Shown: positions 33,579 to 45,069, numbered from the stretch's first letter. The stretch is 64,000 nucleotides of DNA from Diplolepis rosae (GCA_030998225.1 JAPYXD010000680.1:3286001-3350000), one strand, 5' to 3'. Program-made: numbers and translations. Notes: generated from the sequence alone by a model not told the origin.

Positions 33579-34487
33579 GGGGAGAGTCGGGTAGCCCCGG
33601 CCATCGGGTAGCCCCGGCCACTCATGACATTGAATAAACTGTACTCTCTGCGAAAATAAATTAACATTTTTCTCTTTTAGAATTGTGCCAAAGTGTAATT
33701 TTAAAGATATGGACCCATATCTTTCACCAGCTTAAAAGAAAATCCGGTCTAAATATTTCATCTCTAGAAAACAGGTGCATTTTGAGAAATATGTACCATC
33801 TTTATTATCAAATATTTCTAAAGCTAAAAAAAATATCAGATTGGTTCTGTTTGGGATATATAAATTCACTTTCTAACTATGTGACCTGTAATTTTTGTTT
33901 AATATTTTTGCGTATTTTTTTATTTACAGCAGTTTTAGTGAATCTTGTCAGAGTCGGATAGCCCTGGCCATTTCGTGTCGGGTAGCCCTGGCCACATTTT
34001 TCTGCTAAGTTTCTAAATTTACCCCCACACACGAGTAACAAATAATTGCAACCTCTTGATCGGAAATTCATGAAACCTTTTAAACAAGCATATTCGAAAA
34101 AGTGTGCTTTATGGATGCGCAAAAATACTGCACTGAGAAAAAAATGCTATTGAATCAAAAGCATGTATATCATGGATTCAGATCAATTTCCTATAGAATC
34201 AGTAACATATTTATTGGTTCTTGTAGTATATTTTTATGAATTAATAGTATATATACATGCTTTTGATTCAATAGCATTTCTTTACACTATTCTTTAGTAA
34301 CCTATTTTAAATATCACTTCAATCGCTTTGTTTTTTTCCAAAATATGTTTATTTTTTATATGTCTCTTTATAGGTTGTTGGTAGAAGCATTGACATTATA
34401 ACTAACCTTCTAAATTTCAATGTTGATCCCTATAAGCCAAGTTATTATGAAAAAAGCTTAAGAGGCCGGTACTACCCGACTCTCCCC
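33579..34487. mobile_element. Nested element with GGGGAGAGTCGGGTAG ends
   Basis: TIR GGGGAGAGTCGGGTAG and its inverse, TA on both sides (33577-33578 and 34488-34489), 909 bp. The phrase CGGGTAGCCCYGGCCA is repeated at about 33605, 33955 (one change) and 33979, and partly overlaps the left end. These are likely subterminal binding sites. No transposase. The 92-codon frame inside is not recognised. Confidence 0.8.
34131..34287. mobile_element. Small MITE nested at second level
   Basis: The inverted arms share AATGCTATTGAATCAAAAGC and CATGTATAT. The left end reads CACTGAGAAAA. It sits inside 33579-34487, which itself sits inside 33020-36641. Confidence 0.75.
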
Positions 34488-34708
34488 TAAGTATTTGATT
34501 GTTTCCAATTCATAGAAGATATCTATCTGATAAAATATTAGGTAAATTACTTTAAACATATTTTAATTAGTCAAATATGAAATCCAACCTCAATTGACAT
34601 TTGACGTTTATTTTCTTGTTGATTTTACATTGAGAACAATGAAAATATGGATTTCAGAGTGAAATTTCCCCACTTTTTGATCTTTTTGAATGATAATTTT
34701 CAATAATA

Positions 34709-35779
34709 CACGAAGAAAAATAGATATTAAACCGCAATATCTTGATAATAGCAGATAATGTATTTGCGAATTAACTATGGGACAGCCATCTGGATATTGA
34801 AACAAAGTATCTGTAGATATTAAAAAAAAATATGTTATTTCGCAATATCTAAGATATTAAATTAAAGAACCCAATATGTTAATTTGAAATATCTCAGATG
34901 TTAAACTAAAATACATTAGATATCAGGTCATACTATTTGAGATATTAAACTGTAATATCTTAGATAATTAAAGTCAATATTTATGTCATTGAATGCAATT
35001 GTCTAATAATTATGTAAAAATACTGATTGAAAAATTGAAAGAAAAAATGAAATTAAGAAAATATAACATGATGTAAATAATGATTGATCAAGGAATTCAA
35101 AATTTTCCTATAATCTCCTTTTTTTCTCGAATTCCTCGATCTAAGAGTTTTCGCAAGTCCATATTTTGTTGATTATTATTCTCAAAGTCAAGGCAACCTG
35201 TTAATAAATGGAGATTATAAAAACGTTCAACATAATTGTAAAGATTTAGAAACTATTGCGAATTCCAGTAAATAAATTCCGATTCGATGTTGAATTTAAA
35301 AACGGCTACATAAAGAACGAGTTATTGAGAGGTTAGAAAATTAATTTCAAATATTGAAGGTATAAAAATGATATACTTATATAGATAGATACTTACTGAT
35401 TTCAGTACTGGTAATATAAAATTTTTTCAAAAATCACACTTCAAAACTTCATATAGACACAACATTATTATTTCAGTGTCGAAACCAAAAACCATGTGAC
35501 CGGCAAAACTTTGGGCGAGCGCGATAGACAAATTACATGGAATTCAAAGACTCTGATCACGTGACTTTACCTCAAGAACGTGCACGCTACTGTTTATAAA
35601 AATCTTAGATATTAAAGTTTAATATCTAATATTGTAAATTTTGAATATAAACTGTTATTGGTCATTAATATCTTGTATATTTAAAAGAATATATTAGATA
35701 TTATGTAGTATAATCTAGATGATATAAGGTAGTATCCAACATTCTAGTATCTCATTTTTAGTATCTATTTTTCTCAGTG
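34709..35779. mobile_element. CAC...GAGAAA family element, 1.07 kb
   Basis: Ends CACGAAGAAAAATAGATATT and ATCTATTTTTCTCAGTG, with TA on both sides. AGATATTAAA/TTTAATATCT words are repeated throughout. It carries the family-specific phrase AACTATGGGACAGCCATCTG near the left end. Non-coding. Confidence 0.8.
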
Positions 35780-35916
35780 TAATGATAAAGTATGATTGAT
35801 AATAAATAATTTTTTAAAAAAATAATGTTTGAATTATGGATTTGCTGAAAATCTGATATTTTGAGAAAGTATTTTCATTTTAGCATATGTATTTTCTGGG
35901 TTTTATGTATTTGGTG

Positions 35917-36135
35917 CACAGAGAAAAGTGGATGTTTAGAATTAACATCTAGATGTTTAACTATGGGACAGCCATCTTATATATTTAATTGTAATATCTG
36001 GATATTCAGCTGTAATATCTAAGATGTTAAAATATCCCGAGATTAATATCTTGGATATTACAGTTGAACATCTGGATAATACAATTGAACATATAAGATG
36101 GCTGTCCCATAGTTGAACATCCATTTTTCTCCGTG
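35917..36135. mobile_element. CAC...GAGAAA family MITE, 219 bp
   Basis: Ends CACAGAGAAAAGTGGATGTT and ATCCATTTTTCTCCGTG, with TG on both sides. AACTATGGGACAGCCATCTT occurs near the left end and its inverse near the right end. Almost fully palindromic. Confidence 0.85.
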
Positions 36136-36152
36136 TGTCTTTATTATAGATC

Positions 36153-36250
36153 ATGGAAAAAGTATCAGAAAAAAAGATTAAAAAGCTTTATACCAAAGCG
36201 GATATTATTAATGCGATTGAGGATATAATAAATATAATATATTCTATTTG
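36153..36250 (+). pseudogene. Possible psq-type HTH N-terminus of transposase
   Basis: The ATG at 36153 opens MEKVSEKKIKKLYTKADIIN followed by AIEDIIN. This resembles the basic start and first helix of the pipsqueak-type helix-turn-helix found in pogo-like transposases (K-x-Y-T/S-x-E-D-x2-x-A-I-x-x-I). The similarity stops after about residue 27, and what follows is low-complexity hydrophobic. It lies near the right end of the TA-flanked element, in the place a transposase remnant could be. It could also be chance in AT-rich DNA. Confidence 0.3.
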
Positions 36251-36940
36251 TAAAATCTTTTCAATACTTTTTTTTTATAAGCGCAGACCTAAAAAATGTT
36301 TCCGTAAATATTTCCCAGTGTTTATTATGCTTAAAAAATATCAAATCCATATCAATCAAATTATAATATTCTCTTGTCCGAGTATTGGTGCAGCGCTGTC
36401 CGGCTATTGGATCAATTCACTTTACCCGTCCGGCAATTGGCTCCAGAGCAGTATTTAATGAAAAGAATTATTCAAATGGATTATTCAGATTTTACACAAC
36501 TCTGGACTTTTTGTTATAGTAGGGAGGACACATACATCAAAATAATCGCGGCAATTCTTGATTCCGCATCACATTTAGAACGATTAATACAAAAAATTGA
36601 ATGACATTTCCTTAGACGTCCGGCTATTGGTGCTTTTACCTTAGATGATATTCAATAGAATGAAATTCCATTTCAATCTCCTTAATATGACTTCCTGTAA
36701 TTGTTTTAGAGAACATAGATTTTAGATAATGCATTATAAGATCTATAAGATAATGTCTGATACATCTTTTATTCAAATTCTATCAGCGATAGTTCATTCG
36801 CCAATGTTTCAGCTGCTTATATACTTCTGCTACAGAATATAATCGATATTCTATTCAGAGTACAAACGTCGCTTATATAAAAATTATATGCGAGATTATT
36901 CTATGTATTATTATTATCGCTAATCAATAAGTACAAATCT

Positions 36941-38577
36941 GCCAGCCTTGCGGGCAAATTCTCCTCGAGCGCTTCGCGCGCAGCTCGCCTTGCACGCAAG
37001 TTTGAGCGCGCCCAAGGCGCGCGATTCGAACGTCGCGCTTCGCGCTCCGTTTTGTTTGGATTTTGCGTTTCACGCTCGGTCTTATATTCTTCTCATGCAT
37101 ATAAGTTTATTTCTTGTAATTTGATATTGAAGCTTGAGTCAATTTTATAATATTGTAGATGTGAATTACATTTTCACAAAGTTACTAAATTTTTTGGATT
37201 CAAATGAAAAAGGAAATTCAATTTACTTAAGGCTCTCTCAGCCTTAAGGAACACATTCTCATCGTGACATTCGCGCTTTGCGCTCGATTTTCTGTATACA
37301 ATTCTGTAACTTTCTACTCTCTAAATCACTTATTGAATCAGTGAACGTTTCAGGTGGGAGTAATGAAACCAGCAATATATTAAAACGATCGATGAACTCG
37401 TTTATTTTAGGTTAAATAAGACTAAAAAGAAATTACGTAATTATTATTATTTTTAAGGGACGATAAATCAGTAAAGTGTAGATGAAAGTTATGAATTCCC
37501 GAATTCAAAAGTTATGTTCACGTGACGCGTTCACTGATTCCTCAGTAAAATCAAAGCAGGACACTGATTCATCAGTTGATATATTTTCACTGATATAATC
37601 AGTGACTATTTCACTGATTCAGGTTTAGAGAGTAATAATTAAGATGTTTAAAAAAATATATCTTCTTCCAAATATCTCAAGAAGGAAAAAAAATCGTAGA
37701 CTGTTTTTAAGAAAACGATTTTTTATTTTAACGCTTATTTTGTATCTCACATATTTTGGTTAAACAATAAAATTTTTTATTTTCAATATTTAAAATCAAA
37801 TTTAAAGAATTTGAAATCTTTCTGTGAAGAAAGATAATGTAGGCAGTGGCAGAAAGATCAAATTTAACTAATTAATTTTAAAACAAAACATAAAATATAC
37901 ATCTTGTCGAAAAATGTCCTACTGGAAATTTGTAGACCTCATTTAGGCAAATCATTTTCCATCTTAGCTTTTTTTTCATATGTCACATATTTTGTTTAAA
38001 TACTAGAATTTTTGAATTTTATTCGTATTTTTTAAAATTAGAATAAAAAATGTACATTTTATCAGAAACTATGTCAGATAAAATTCGTAGAACTTATTGA
38101 AACGAACAATTTTAAAAACTTACGTTTTTTTCGTGTTTCACATATTATTGTTAAAAAATTGAATTTTGGATTTTCAATAGTATTTTGTTCAATTAAAAAG
38201 AAAAATATACATCTTATGAAAAAATGTAACTTTCAAAATTTTAGTTTAATCGAAAAATGTTGTGAGAATAATTAGTAAAGATTCATAAGTACCATCAGAA
38301 ACCCGTATTAAAATTTTTGATTTTTTCAAAATTTCTTTTTCGAAAACACAAAAAGTGCTCTTATTTTGACAATTTCGGTCGGATGTGGCTGCTTAATGTT
38401 CTTTTCCTAACTTTTTGGCTCCGATAAAGTATGACAAAGCTCAATTCAATCCAATAATTCTGTCGACCTTTATCGAGTATACGACCTACAGACAGTCACT
38501 TTCGTAAAAACCGTTTTTTCTGACTTAGAGGGTCTCAAAACGTAAAGATATAATGAAAATTCCGAAAGTATTTGCCG
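36941..38577 (+). mobile_element. Composite Helitron/HINE-like repeat, copy E
   Basis: Starts AAATCTGCCAGCCTTGCGGGC, the hairpin module. GCGCTTCGCGCG palindromes follow, then TTTACTTAAGGCTCTCTCAG, ACACATTCTCATCGTGACAT, several 150-165 bp monomers and the block ending CTTAGAGGGTCTCAAAACGT. The far terminus is missing. The microsatellite is reduced to CAGACAG. An ATCAGT MITE (37317-37632) interrupts it. Confidence 0.8.
37317..37632. mobile_element. ATCAGT-rich MITE, copy 5 (variant)
   Basis: Ends CTCTCTAAAT and GTTTAGAGAG, TA on both sides. The interior differs from its relatives and includes an unrelated ~150-bp centre. Compared with the uninterrupted composite copy at 40570-40600, the flanks join to restore AACTTTTTAATAAATTAC-like sequence, confirming TA duplication. 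Confidence 0.85.
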
Positions 38578-39034
38578 AGATGATTCAGCTGATTGTTCTA
38601 TTTCTACTAAGCAGCTGAGTTGAAAATGAAAATCGGATGATATGCGCTTGGCATAATTCTTTCATCTTTAAGCCTTTTATTTTCGCATTCGAACAATGAA
38701 CTGAGGGAAGAAACATCAAGCTGCAAATGCACGGATCGATGTAGCAGCGATTTGTGGAAGCACGAAGCGCACTAAAGAACTTGAACATCAAGAGCAAAGG
38801 ATAAACTTACCACAGCAACTCTTTCGCAGAATCCTGCTGCAAGTCCTTCAAGATCTGAAATCAAAGAAACAAAGTCAGTTAGGGGTAAGTTAGTATTGAG
38901 GTACCAGATCGTGTTTAAACTTTTGCAATTTACAGCTCTTGCACAAACCTCGTAAGAGCGATCGCGTGACCAGAGGGCGCACGCGTCGATTCAACTTTGC
39001 AGCTGCAGATGCCAAATACAGAACAGGAAAAAAA
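38578..39034. other. Non-repetitive GC-balanced gap with a candidate exon
   Basis: This sits between two composite repeats. It is less AT-rich and has no repeat character, so it is a candidate for unique host DNA. It contains the possible minus-strand microexon annotated separately. Confidence 0.4.
38811..38854 (-). CDS. Possible 44-bp internal exon, product unknown
   Basis: On the minus strand a polypyrimidine tract ending TTTCTTTGATTTCAG directly precedes 44 bases, and these are followed by GTAAGT, a consensus 5' splice site. Two frames are open (ILKDLQQDSAKELLW and DLEGLAAGFCERVAVV). Nothing identifies the gene and no neighbouring exon is seen. Chance co-occurrence of splice signals in AT-rich DNA is quite possible. 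Confidence 0.25.
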
Positions 39035-41614
39035 GAAAAAAATCTGCCCACTTCGCGGGCACATTCTCATCGTGCGCTTCGCTCGCAAGTTTGAGCGCGC
39101 CTAGGGCGCGCGATTTGATCGTCGCGCTTCGCGCTCCGTTCTTTCTGGACCTCTAGCTTCGCGCTCGGTCTTGTGCTCTTCGCATACATTTAAGTTTATT
39201 TCTTATAATTTAATACTGAAGCTCAAACCAATTTTATAATATTAAAGATGATGTAAATTACCCAAAAAACACTGTTATATAACATGTATGTAACTGTTAC
39301 ATAACAGATTGCTACACGTTACATAGCTGGTGACTTACAGGTGAGTCACCTGTGACGCAAAATGTCACACACTGTGTGATGAATTAGTTCTATAACAGCT
39401 CTGTAACGCTCTGATGTAATGGGTCTGTAACAGACTTATGTAAAATATGTGCTATATTGTTACGCAGCATCAATGTAAATATGTTCTATATGTGTTATGC
39501 AATTATGTTATATAGAAGTTTTGTAAAAGCGATATGTAAATAGTATATAACGGAGATATGTTAAACAGATATACGATGATAAAATATTGATAATACACAA
39601 CTCATTGCTGTGAGTCAAATTTTGCACCTTTGTGTTATTTGTCGATTACTGAATATTATACTAAGGGCATGTGAAATTTTACCATAAGAGCAATTTAGTT
39701 TACACAAGTTATTACCCACAATTTTTAATTTTTCCAACTATTATTGATGTCGGTATTCGGGAAATTAAAATATCTATATATATAATATTACATGATTGTT
39801 ACATATCTGATAATAACGTGCATTATACACAACTTACAGAGAAGCACTACACAGTAATGCCGTCATAGTACACTTACGTAACACTGCAAAGAAAGTGTTA
39901 TAGATCATTCGCGTAACCAAGTTAAAGAATCAAAGTTACAGCATTGTCACATAAAAATTACGTAACATTGTTATGTAGCTGTTACTAATGTACATTACAT
40001 ACAACTCACATAATTATTCTGTAACACTGTTACATTACCCTTACGTAACAAAGAAACGATATTGTTATTATAGATCATTCGGGCAACCAAGTTACAGAAC
40101 AAATGTTACATGATTCTTACATAATAATTATGTCACATTGTTACAAAGCTTTTATTAATGTATATTATACACGACTTACATAATTATACAGTAATGTCGT
40201 GACAGTTCATTTACATAACATTATGACAAAACTGTTACAGATCATGTGTGTAACACAATTAGAGAACGAATTTTACATTGTTTTTCTATAGCATATACAT
40301 CCCACTGCTAGAGAATTGTTACATTCACTCTTTTATTAATCTTTTACATCTTCACGCGGTAACAATCTTACATAACATTGCTATTTTCCCGTTATATAGC
40401 AATTACATCACTGAACAACAACAATCGTTACATAACCAGAAATAACTATGTTACCCTTTTGTTACGGAGCGGTTACATAACGTGTTTGCTGGGTTAAGGC
40501 TCTATCGGCCTTAAGGAACACATTCTCATCATGACGATCGCGCTTCACGATCGATTTTCTGTATACATTTCAGTAACTTTTTAATAAATTACATGATTAA
40601 AATAATTCATTTTCTTCCAAATCTCTCAAAAAGGAAAAACAATCGTAGACTTTATTTAAGGAAACGATTTTGCAGAACAACGCTTATTTCGTATCTCACA
40701 TATTTTGGTGAAAAAAATCGAATTTTTTCAATATTAAAAATCAAAACATAAACTATACATCCTGTCGAGAAATTTATTAATAAGAATGTGTAGACCTCAT
40801 TTAAGCAAATGATTATTCATCTAAACGTTTTTTATGTATCTCATATATTTTATCTAAAAAATGGAATTATTGAATTTTAATCGTATTTTTTGGAATTGAA
40901 ACGAAAAATATATGTTTTTTCATAAACTGTGTAAGACAAAACTTGTAGATATTTTTGAAACGAACAACTTTGTATTCTTACGTTTTTTTCGTATTTCCAA
41001 TATTATTGTTAAAAAATTGAATTTTGGATTTTCAATAGTTTTTTTTTTAATTAAAAAGAAAAATATGCATCTTATGAAAAAATGTTATAATTCAAATTTG
41101 TAGGTCTTTATGTATTCAATAATATTGTATCATAACGTTTTTTCGTATCTCGTATAATTTAACTGGAAAATGGAATTTTGATATTGACTTTTTTCGAATT
41201 TGAATATGCTGTAACATTTCTAATTATGATTTAATCAAAAAATGTTATCAGGATCATTTTTAGAGATTTATGAGCTCTATCAAAAACCAGTATTCAAATT
41301 TTTTATTTTTTTAAAAAATTATTTTCAAAAACACAAAAGTAGTGCTCAATCCCTCAATTTTGATTGGATGTGGCCGGTTAACGATCTTGTCCTTACTTTT
41401 TCGGCTCCGATAAAGTGTACCAAAGCTCAATTCAATCTGATAATTCTATCGAGAGTTATGCAGCACACGACCTACAGACAGACAGACAGACACTTTCGTA
41501 AAAACCCTTTTTTCTGACTCAGGGGGTCTCAAAACGTAAATATTTGATGAAAATTTCGAAAGTCATTTTTCACATAAAACCAATACCTTCTCATCCATGA
41601 TGAGAATGTAAAAA
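39035..41614 (+). mobile_element. Composite Helitron/HINE-like repeat, copy F
   Basis: Complete apart from a nested element. It begins AAATCTGCCCACTTCGCGGG, followed by GCGCGCCTAGGGCGCGCGAT and the CGCGCTTCGCGCTC palindromes. Next come TTAAGGCTCTATCGGCC, ACACATTCTCATCATGACG, four or so monomers, and CAAAGCTCAATTCAATCTGA. The short (CAGA)4 microsatellite precedes GACTCAGGGGGTCTCAAAAC and the terminus CATGATGAGAATGT near 41608. Interrupted by 39261-40493. Confidence 0.85.
39261..40493. mobile_element. GTTACATAAC-rich element, copy 2
   Basis: Left end CCCAAAAAACACTGTTATAT, right end GTGTTTGCTGGG. TTA lies on both sides. Large blocks are nearly identical to 30758-31816, but it has an extra internal block (about 39890-40110) that looks like a duplication. 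About 60-70 bp of the host repeat seen in copy H (50654-50725, inverted) is missing at the insertion point. Confidence 0.85.
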
Positions 41615-42284
41615 AGTGGAAGACGTATTTTGAAACTATAACTTCATAACTGATATTGTGGCATGTGAAGAGTTCACGCCTTTTTTCTTAAAAATATATA
41701 GGAGCATTCTAGAAAAGCGACAAATCAGATGAACATAAAATTTGAATAAAAAGAAAATTGTGTCCCTGAATGAAATTCAGTAGAAATTTCGTTTGCCAAT
41801 TCATTCACTCGCTCTCGAAGCAAGTTGGCACTATGTCACCCGCTATTTTAAAAATTGTATCCGCTCTTTGCTGGATGGTGGGAACGTTTCCAGCTTCGAA
41901 CTTCCTTCCTTGGCTTCTTTCACGATATCGACCACTTAACCGAGTTCGACTTTCCCGCCACGTTTCAATTCACCTCTTGACATCCGGGAATCAGTGCATT
42001 TCCGGGATCGCGAGAAATCTCGGGCGTCGTACATTTCTGCTCATGGGACCTCGGAAAGGTACACGTAAGTTAGATATACTGCAATAATAGAAAATTGATT
42101 CGACTGACGTAAAACTGGATCAATCTTCCTATCAATTTATGGTAATTTATACCTATTCAATACTATCCGCTTAGATTTTTATTGTCTTTCTCTGATCTTC
42201 CAATTATGGAGGAGAAGTGATTCGTTCAACTATTTTAGGTTTTTTTTTATTCCTTCTGCAATTCAGGAAACGAACTAGAAAAAT
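41615..42284. other. GC-balanced gap between composite copies
   Basis: Less AT-rich than its surroundings from about 41790 to 42070 and free of known repeats. It holds the candidate exon below. Confidence 0.4.
41770..42087 (+). CDS. Candidate first exon or small ORF, product unknown
   Basis: A 105-codon frame in non-repetitive, GC-balanced DNA. An inner ATG at 41833 starts MSPAILKIVSALCWMVGTFP, which has a hydrophobic stretch like a signal peptide. An Arg/Ser-rich region follows. A GTAAGT donor-like site occurs at 42066-42071, so the coding part may end near 42065 and splice onward. No homologue recognised. The opposite strand is broken by stops. It could be a real 5' exon, non-coding conserved DNA or chance. 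Confidence 0.25.
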   Translation: MKFSRNFVCQFIHSLSKQVGTMSPAILKIVSALCWMVGTFPASNFLPWLLSRYRPLNRVRLSRHVSIHLLTSGNQCISGIARNLGRRTFLLMGPRKGTRKLDILQ

Positions 42285-43149
42285 ATTTGCCCGGTTTAGC
42301 GGGCACATGCTCATCGCGCGCTTAGCGCGCAGCTTGCATATTTGAGCACACCTTGGGCGCACGATTCGATCATCGCGCCTGGTCCTATATTCTTCGTATA
42401 GATTCGAGTTTATTTCTTGTGATTTAATACTGAAGCATTACTATTCAAAAAGTAAATGCCAAAGTTTTAAATCGTTTGGATGAAAAATGAAAAAATGAGA
42501 GACAAAAAGGCTGAGCGCCTTTCGCAAAAATTGACGGGCTGCAGGAAATAGAAGCTTATTTTATTTTTGTTCCATTTTGCAGTGATTTCAAGAAAACGGA
42601 GGTTCAGATCGGTTTGAAGATTTTTTTGCTTTCGCAGGACATGTTTCTTCACGGGCTGAACCTCCGTATTAAGCTGTAAAAATTTCTGATTTTGAGAAAA
42701 AAATTCGTAAACATGAATTTTTTGTGAAAAATTTTCACTTTTTAAAATTTTCTGGAATTTTTTGAAAAAACTTCAATTTTTTTTCATTTAAACAGGTTCA
42801 GCCCAGAGAGGGAAGTATTACGAATACAACGCACTTTGAAAAATTCAATTCCCATTATCAGAACAGAAGATATTACTGCAAGAAGTTTTCTTTTTGTTAA
42901 ATTGTTTATTTAATTATATAATTGTATATTGGAATTTTTTAATAAAAAAATATTTTTTGTATTTTATTCAATCGTTATAAATAACCCATGAAAAAAAAAT
43001 TATTTATATCTTGATATTTACTTTTTAATTAGACTTTGAAAATAGGACTAGTTTGACTAGTTTTTTTCTAGTCCCCTCAAATGAAAATTTCTCAAAGTTA
43101 CTAAATTTGTTTTAGATTTCAAATAAAAAAGGAAATTCAATTTATTTAT

Positions 43150-45069
43150 GGGGTTTCATCACCTTTAAATTTTCAAAAATTAATTTTTTTTTATTGCATA
43201 AAAAGGTCCCTTAAGGTCCTGAGAATGATGAATAATAAAAGCCAATCAAAATTATAGTACTTTTTTACGTTATTAAAACTTTAAACGCGTTTTTCTCGAA
43301 ATTGACTTTTTCAAATCGACAAACACGCCATATTTCAACAATTTTCAACTGCTTGACATGAATCTTGTTTTAAATAAAAAATTACTCAATTATCTAGTGG
43401 TGTAATTACGATTTTTAAGATTGGTTGACAATTGAGGAGTTATATTCAATAAGGCGAAAGGCGCTCGAAAACCTGTAAAAGTATTGTCCGCCTCGTGATG
43501 TCATAGTCAAAAATTGAAAATCGAAATTCGAAAAAACCAAAAACATGGTTTTATAGCTCGTGAAAAATGAATGTTAGTTTCCCCTTACAGTTTTTTTATA
43601 ACGTTGCAAATTTTCGAGTAAATTAATAAAAAGTGTGTTGGTTTTAAAGCATAGAAACCATGTTTTATTTCAATCCACTAGCCTCAAAAAATTCATTAAT
43701 TAACGGATTGCGAAATTTTTTTTTTGTGTTCTACTCGTGAATCTCTGGCGGAGGCGACAGTGCTTGCAAAAAATTTTTTTGTTCATTGTTAAATGGTTTT
43801 TTTTTTAATCCGAAGAAAAAACTATGTTTTTCGAGCTTCGGACCGAAAAAGTGAGCGACGAAGTTTGAGCTACAGTAAACTTCCCGCGAACAAGTTGATC
43901 ATTAGTATATGGAGCAACTTTTTGGAAAATATCAACTCAATTGAACAATTACTTTCGAAAATACAACGAGTTGAACGCAAATGCGAATTAGGTTTTGACG
44001 CTATTTTACCGGTTTTGTTACGAGCAATGCAGGCGCGCCGATGAGTAGAAGCGAAGGAAGATAGAGAAAGAGAGTAGGAGTGGCATGCGATGAAAATGAG
44101 CGTCAAAACCTAATTCGCATTTGCGTTCAACTCGTTGTATTTTCCAAAGTAATTGTTCAATTGAGTTGATATTTTCCAAAAAGTTGCTCCATATACTAAT
44201 GATCAACTTGTTCGCGGGAAGTTTACTGTAGCTCAAACTTCCTCGCTCACTTTTTCGGTCCGAAGTTCGAAAAACGTAGTTTTTTCTTCGGATTAAAAAA
44301 AAGCCATTTAACAATGAACAACAAAATTTTTTGCAAGCACTGTCGCCTCCGCCAGAGATTCACGAGTAGAACACAAAAAAAAAATTTCGCAATCCGTTAA
44401 TTAATGAATTTTTTGAGGCGAGTGGATTGAAATAAAACATGGTTTCTATGCTTTAGAACCAACACACTTTTTATTAATTTACTCGAAAATTTGCAACGTT
44501 ATAAAAAAACTGTAAGAGGAAACTAACATTCATTTTTCACGAGCTATAAAACCATGTATTTGGTTTTTTCGAATTTCGATTTTCAATTTTTGACTATGAC
44601 ATCACGAGGCGGACAATACTTTTACAGGTTTTCGAGCGCCTGTCGCCTTATTGAATATAACTCCTCAATTGTTTATTTGTTTAACAAATTAAGGTAGCTT
44701 TTTTGGGCGAAAATCAAGTATACATTTAAATGCTCACCATTTTCGCAAAAATGAATATTTTTTTATAATCTTGGGTACTTCAGTGGGCAATCTTATAAAA
44801 ATTAGGAAAAAATTTGTTTTTTTGTTCCAGGTGCAAATTTCAATTCTTAAAATTTCTTGCCGCGGACGACCTCCGAAAAAAAATGTTTCTGTTGGACACG
44901 ACAATACTCATCCTTCATTTTGTATTTAATAACAAAAATTTTTTTTTTAAAAGTTAATATATTAGTTAATAAACTCTACAAATTTTAATTGCTTTACGTT
45001 TTGTCATCTGCCTGAAAATAAATCGTAAAAATTACACTATTTTTGGAGGCTCAAAGGTAATGAAACCCC
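43150..45069. mobile_element. 1.9 kb TTAA element (GGGGTTTCAT ends) with giant inverted repeat
   Basis: TIR GGGGTTTCATCACCTTT and the inverse with one mismatch. The right flank is TTAA (45070-45073). The left flank is TTAT, where uninterrupted composite copies read CTTAAGGCTCT, so a TTAA target duplication is well supported. The TTAA target suggests piggyBac-like transposition. The interior is dominated by two 574-bp inverted arms. No transposase recognised. Confidence 0.85.
43429..44672. repeat. 574-bp inverted repeat arms around a 96-bp spacer
   Basis: Arms 43429-44002 and 44099-44672 have equal length and are roughly 97% or more complementary by eye. Both arms encode the same short frame in opposite directions (FFLIRRKNYVFRXSDRKSER...), so those open frames are paired artefacts of the repeat. 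The spacer holds GAAGGAAGATAGAGAAAGAG. Confidence 0.95.

Larger units (their letters stand above)
33020..36641. mobile_element. 3.6 kb TIR element, Tc1/mariner-like, with nested insertions
   Basis: Ends AGGTAAAAGCACCAATAGCC and the exact inverse, with TA on each side (33018-33019 and 36642-36643). GTCCGGCTATTGG-type words recur near both ends. The TA flanks and a psq-like N-terminal fragment near 36153 suggest the Tc1/mariner/pogo superfamily. At least four other elements lie inside, so the original element was much shorter. Confidence 0.75.

Noticed and set aside
33877..34122. 81-codon minus-strand frame with repeated GQGYPT
   Set aside because: The repeats are the CGGGTAGCCCTGGCCA boxes of the nested element read as protein.
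43793..44314. Two similar frames on opposite strands (FLIRRKNYVF...)
   Set aside because: They are the same sequence in the two arms of the 574-bp inverted repeat, not two genes.
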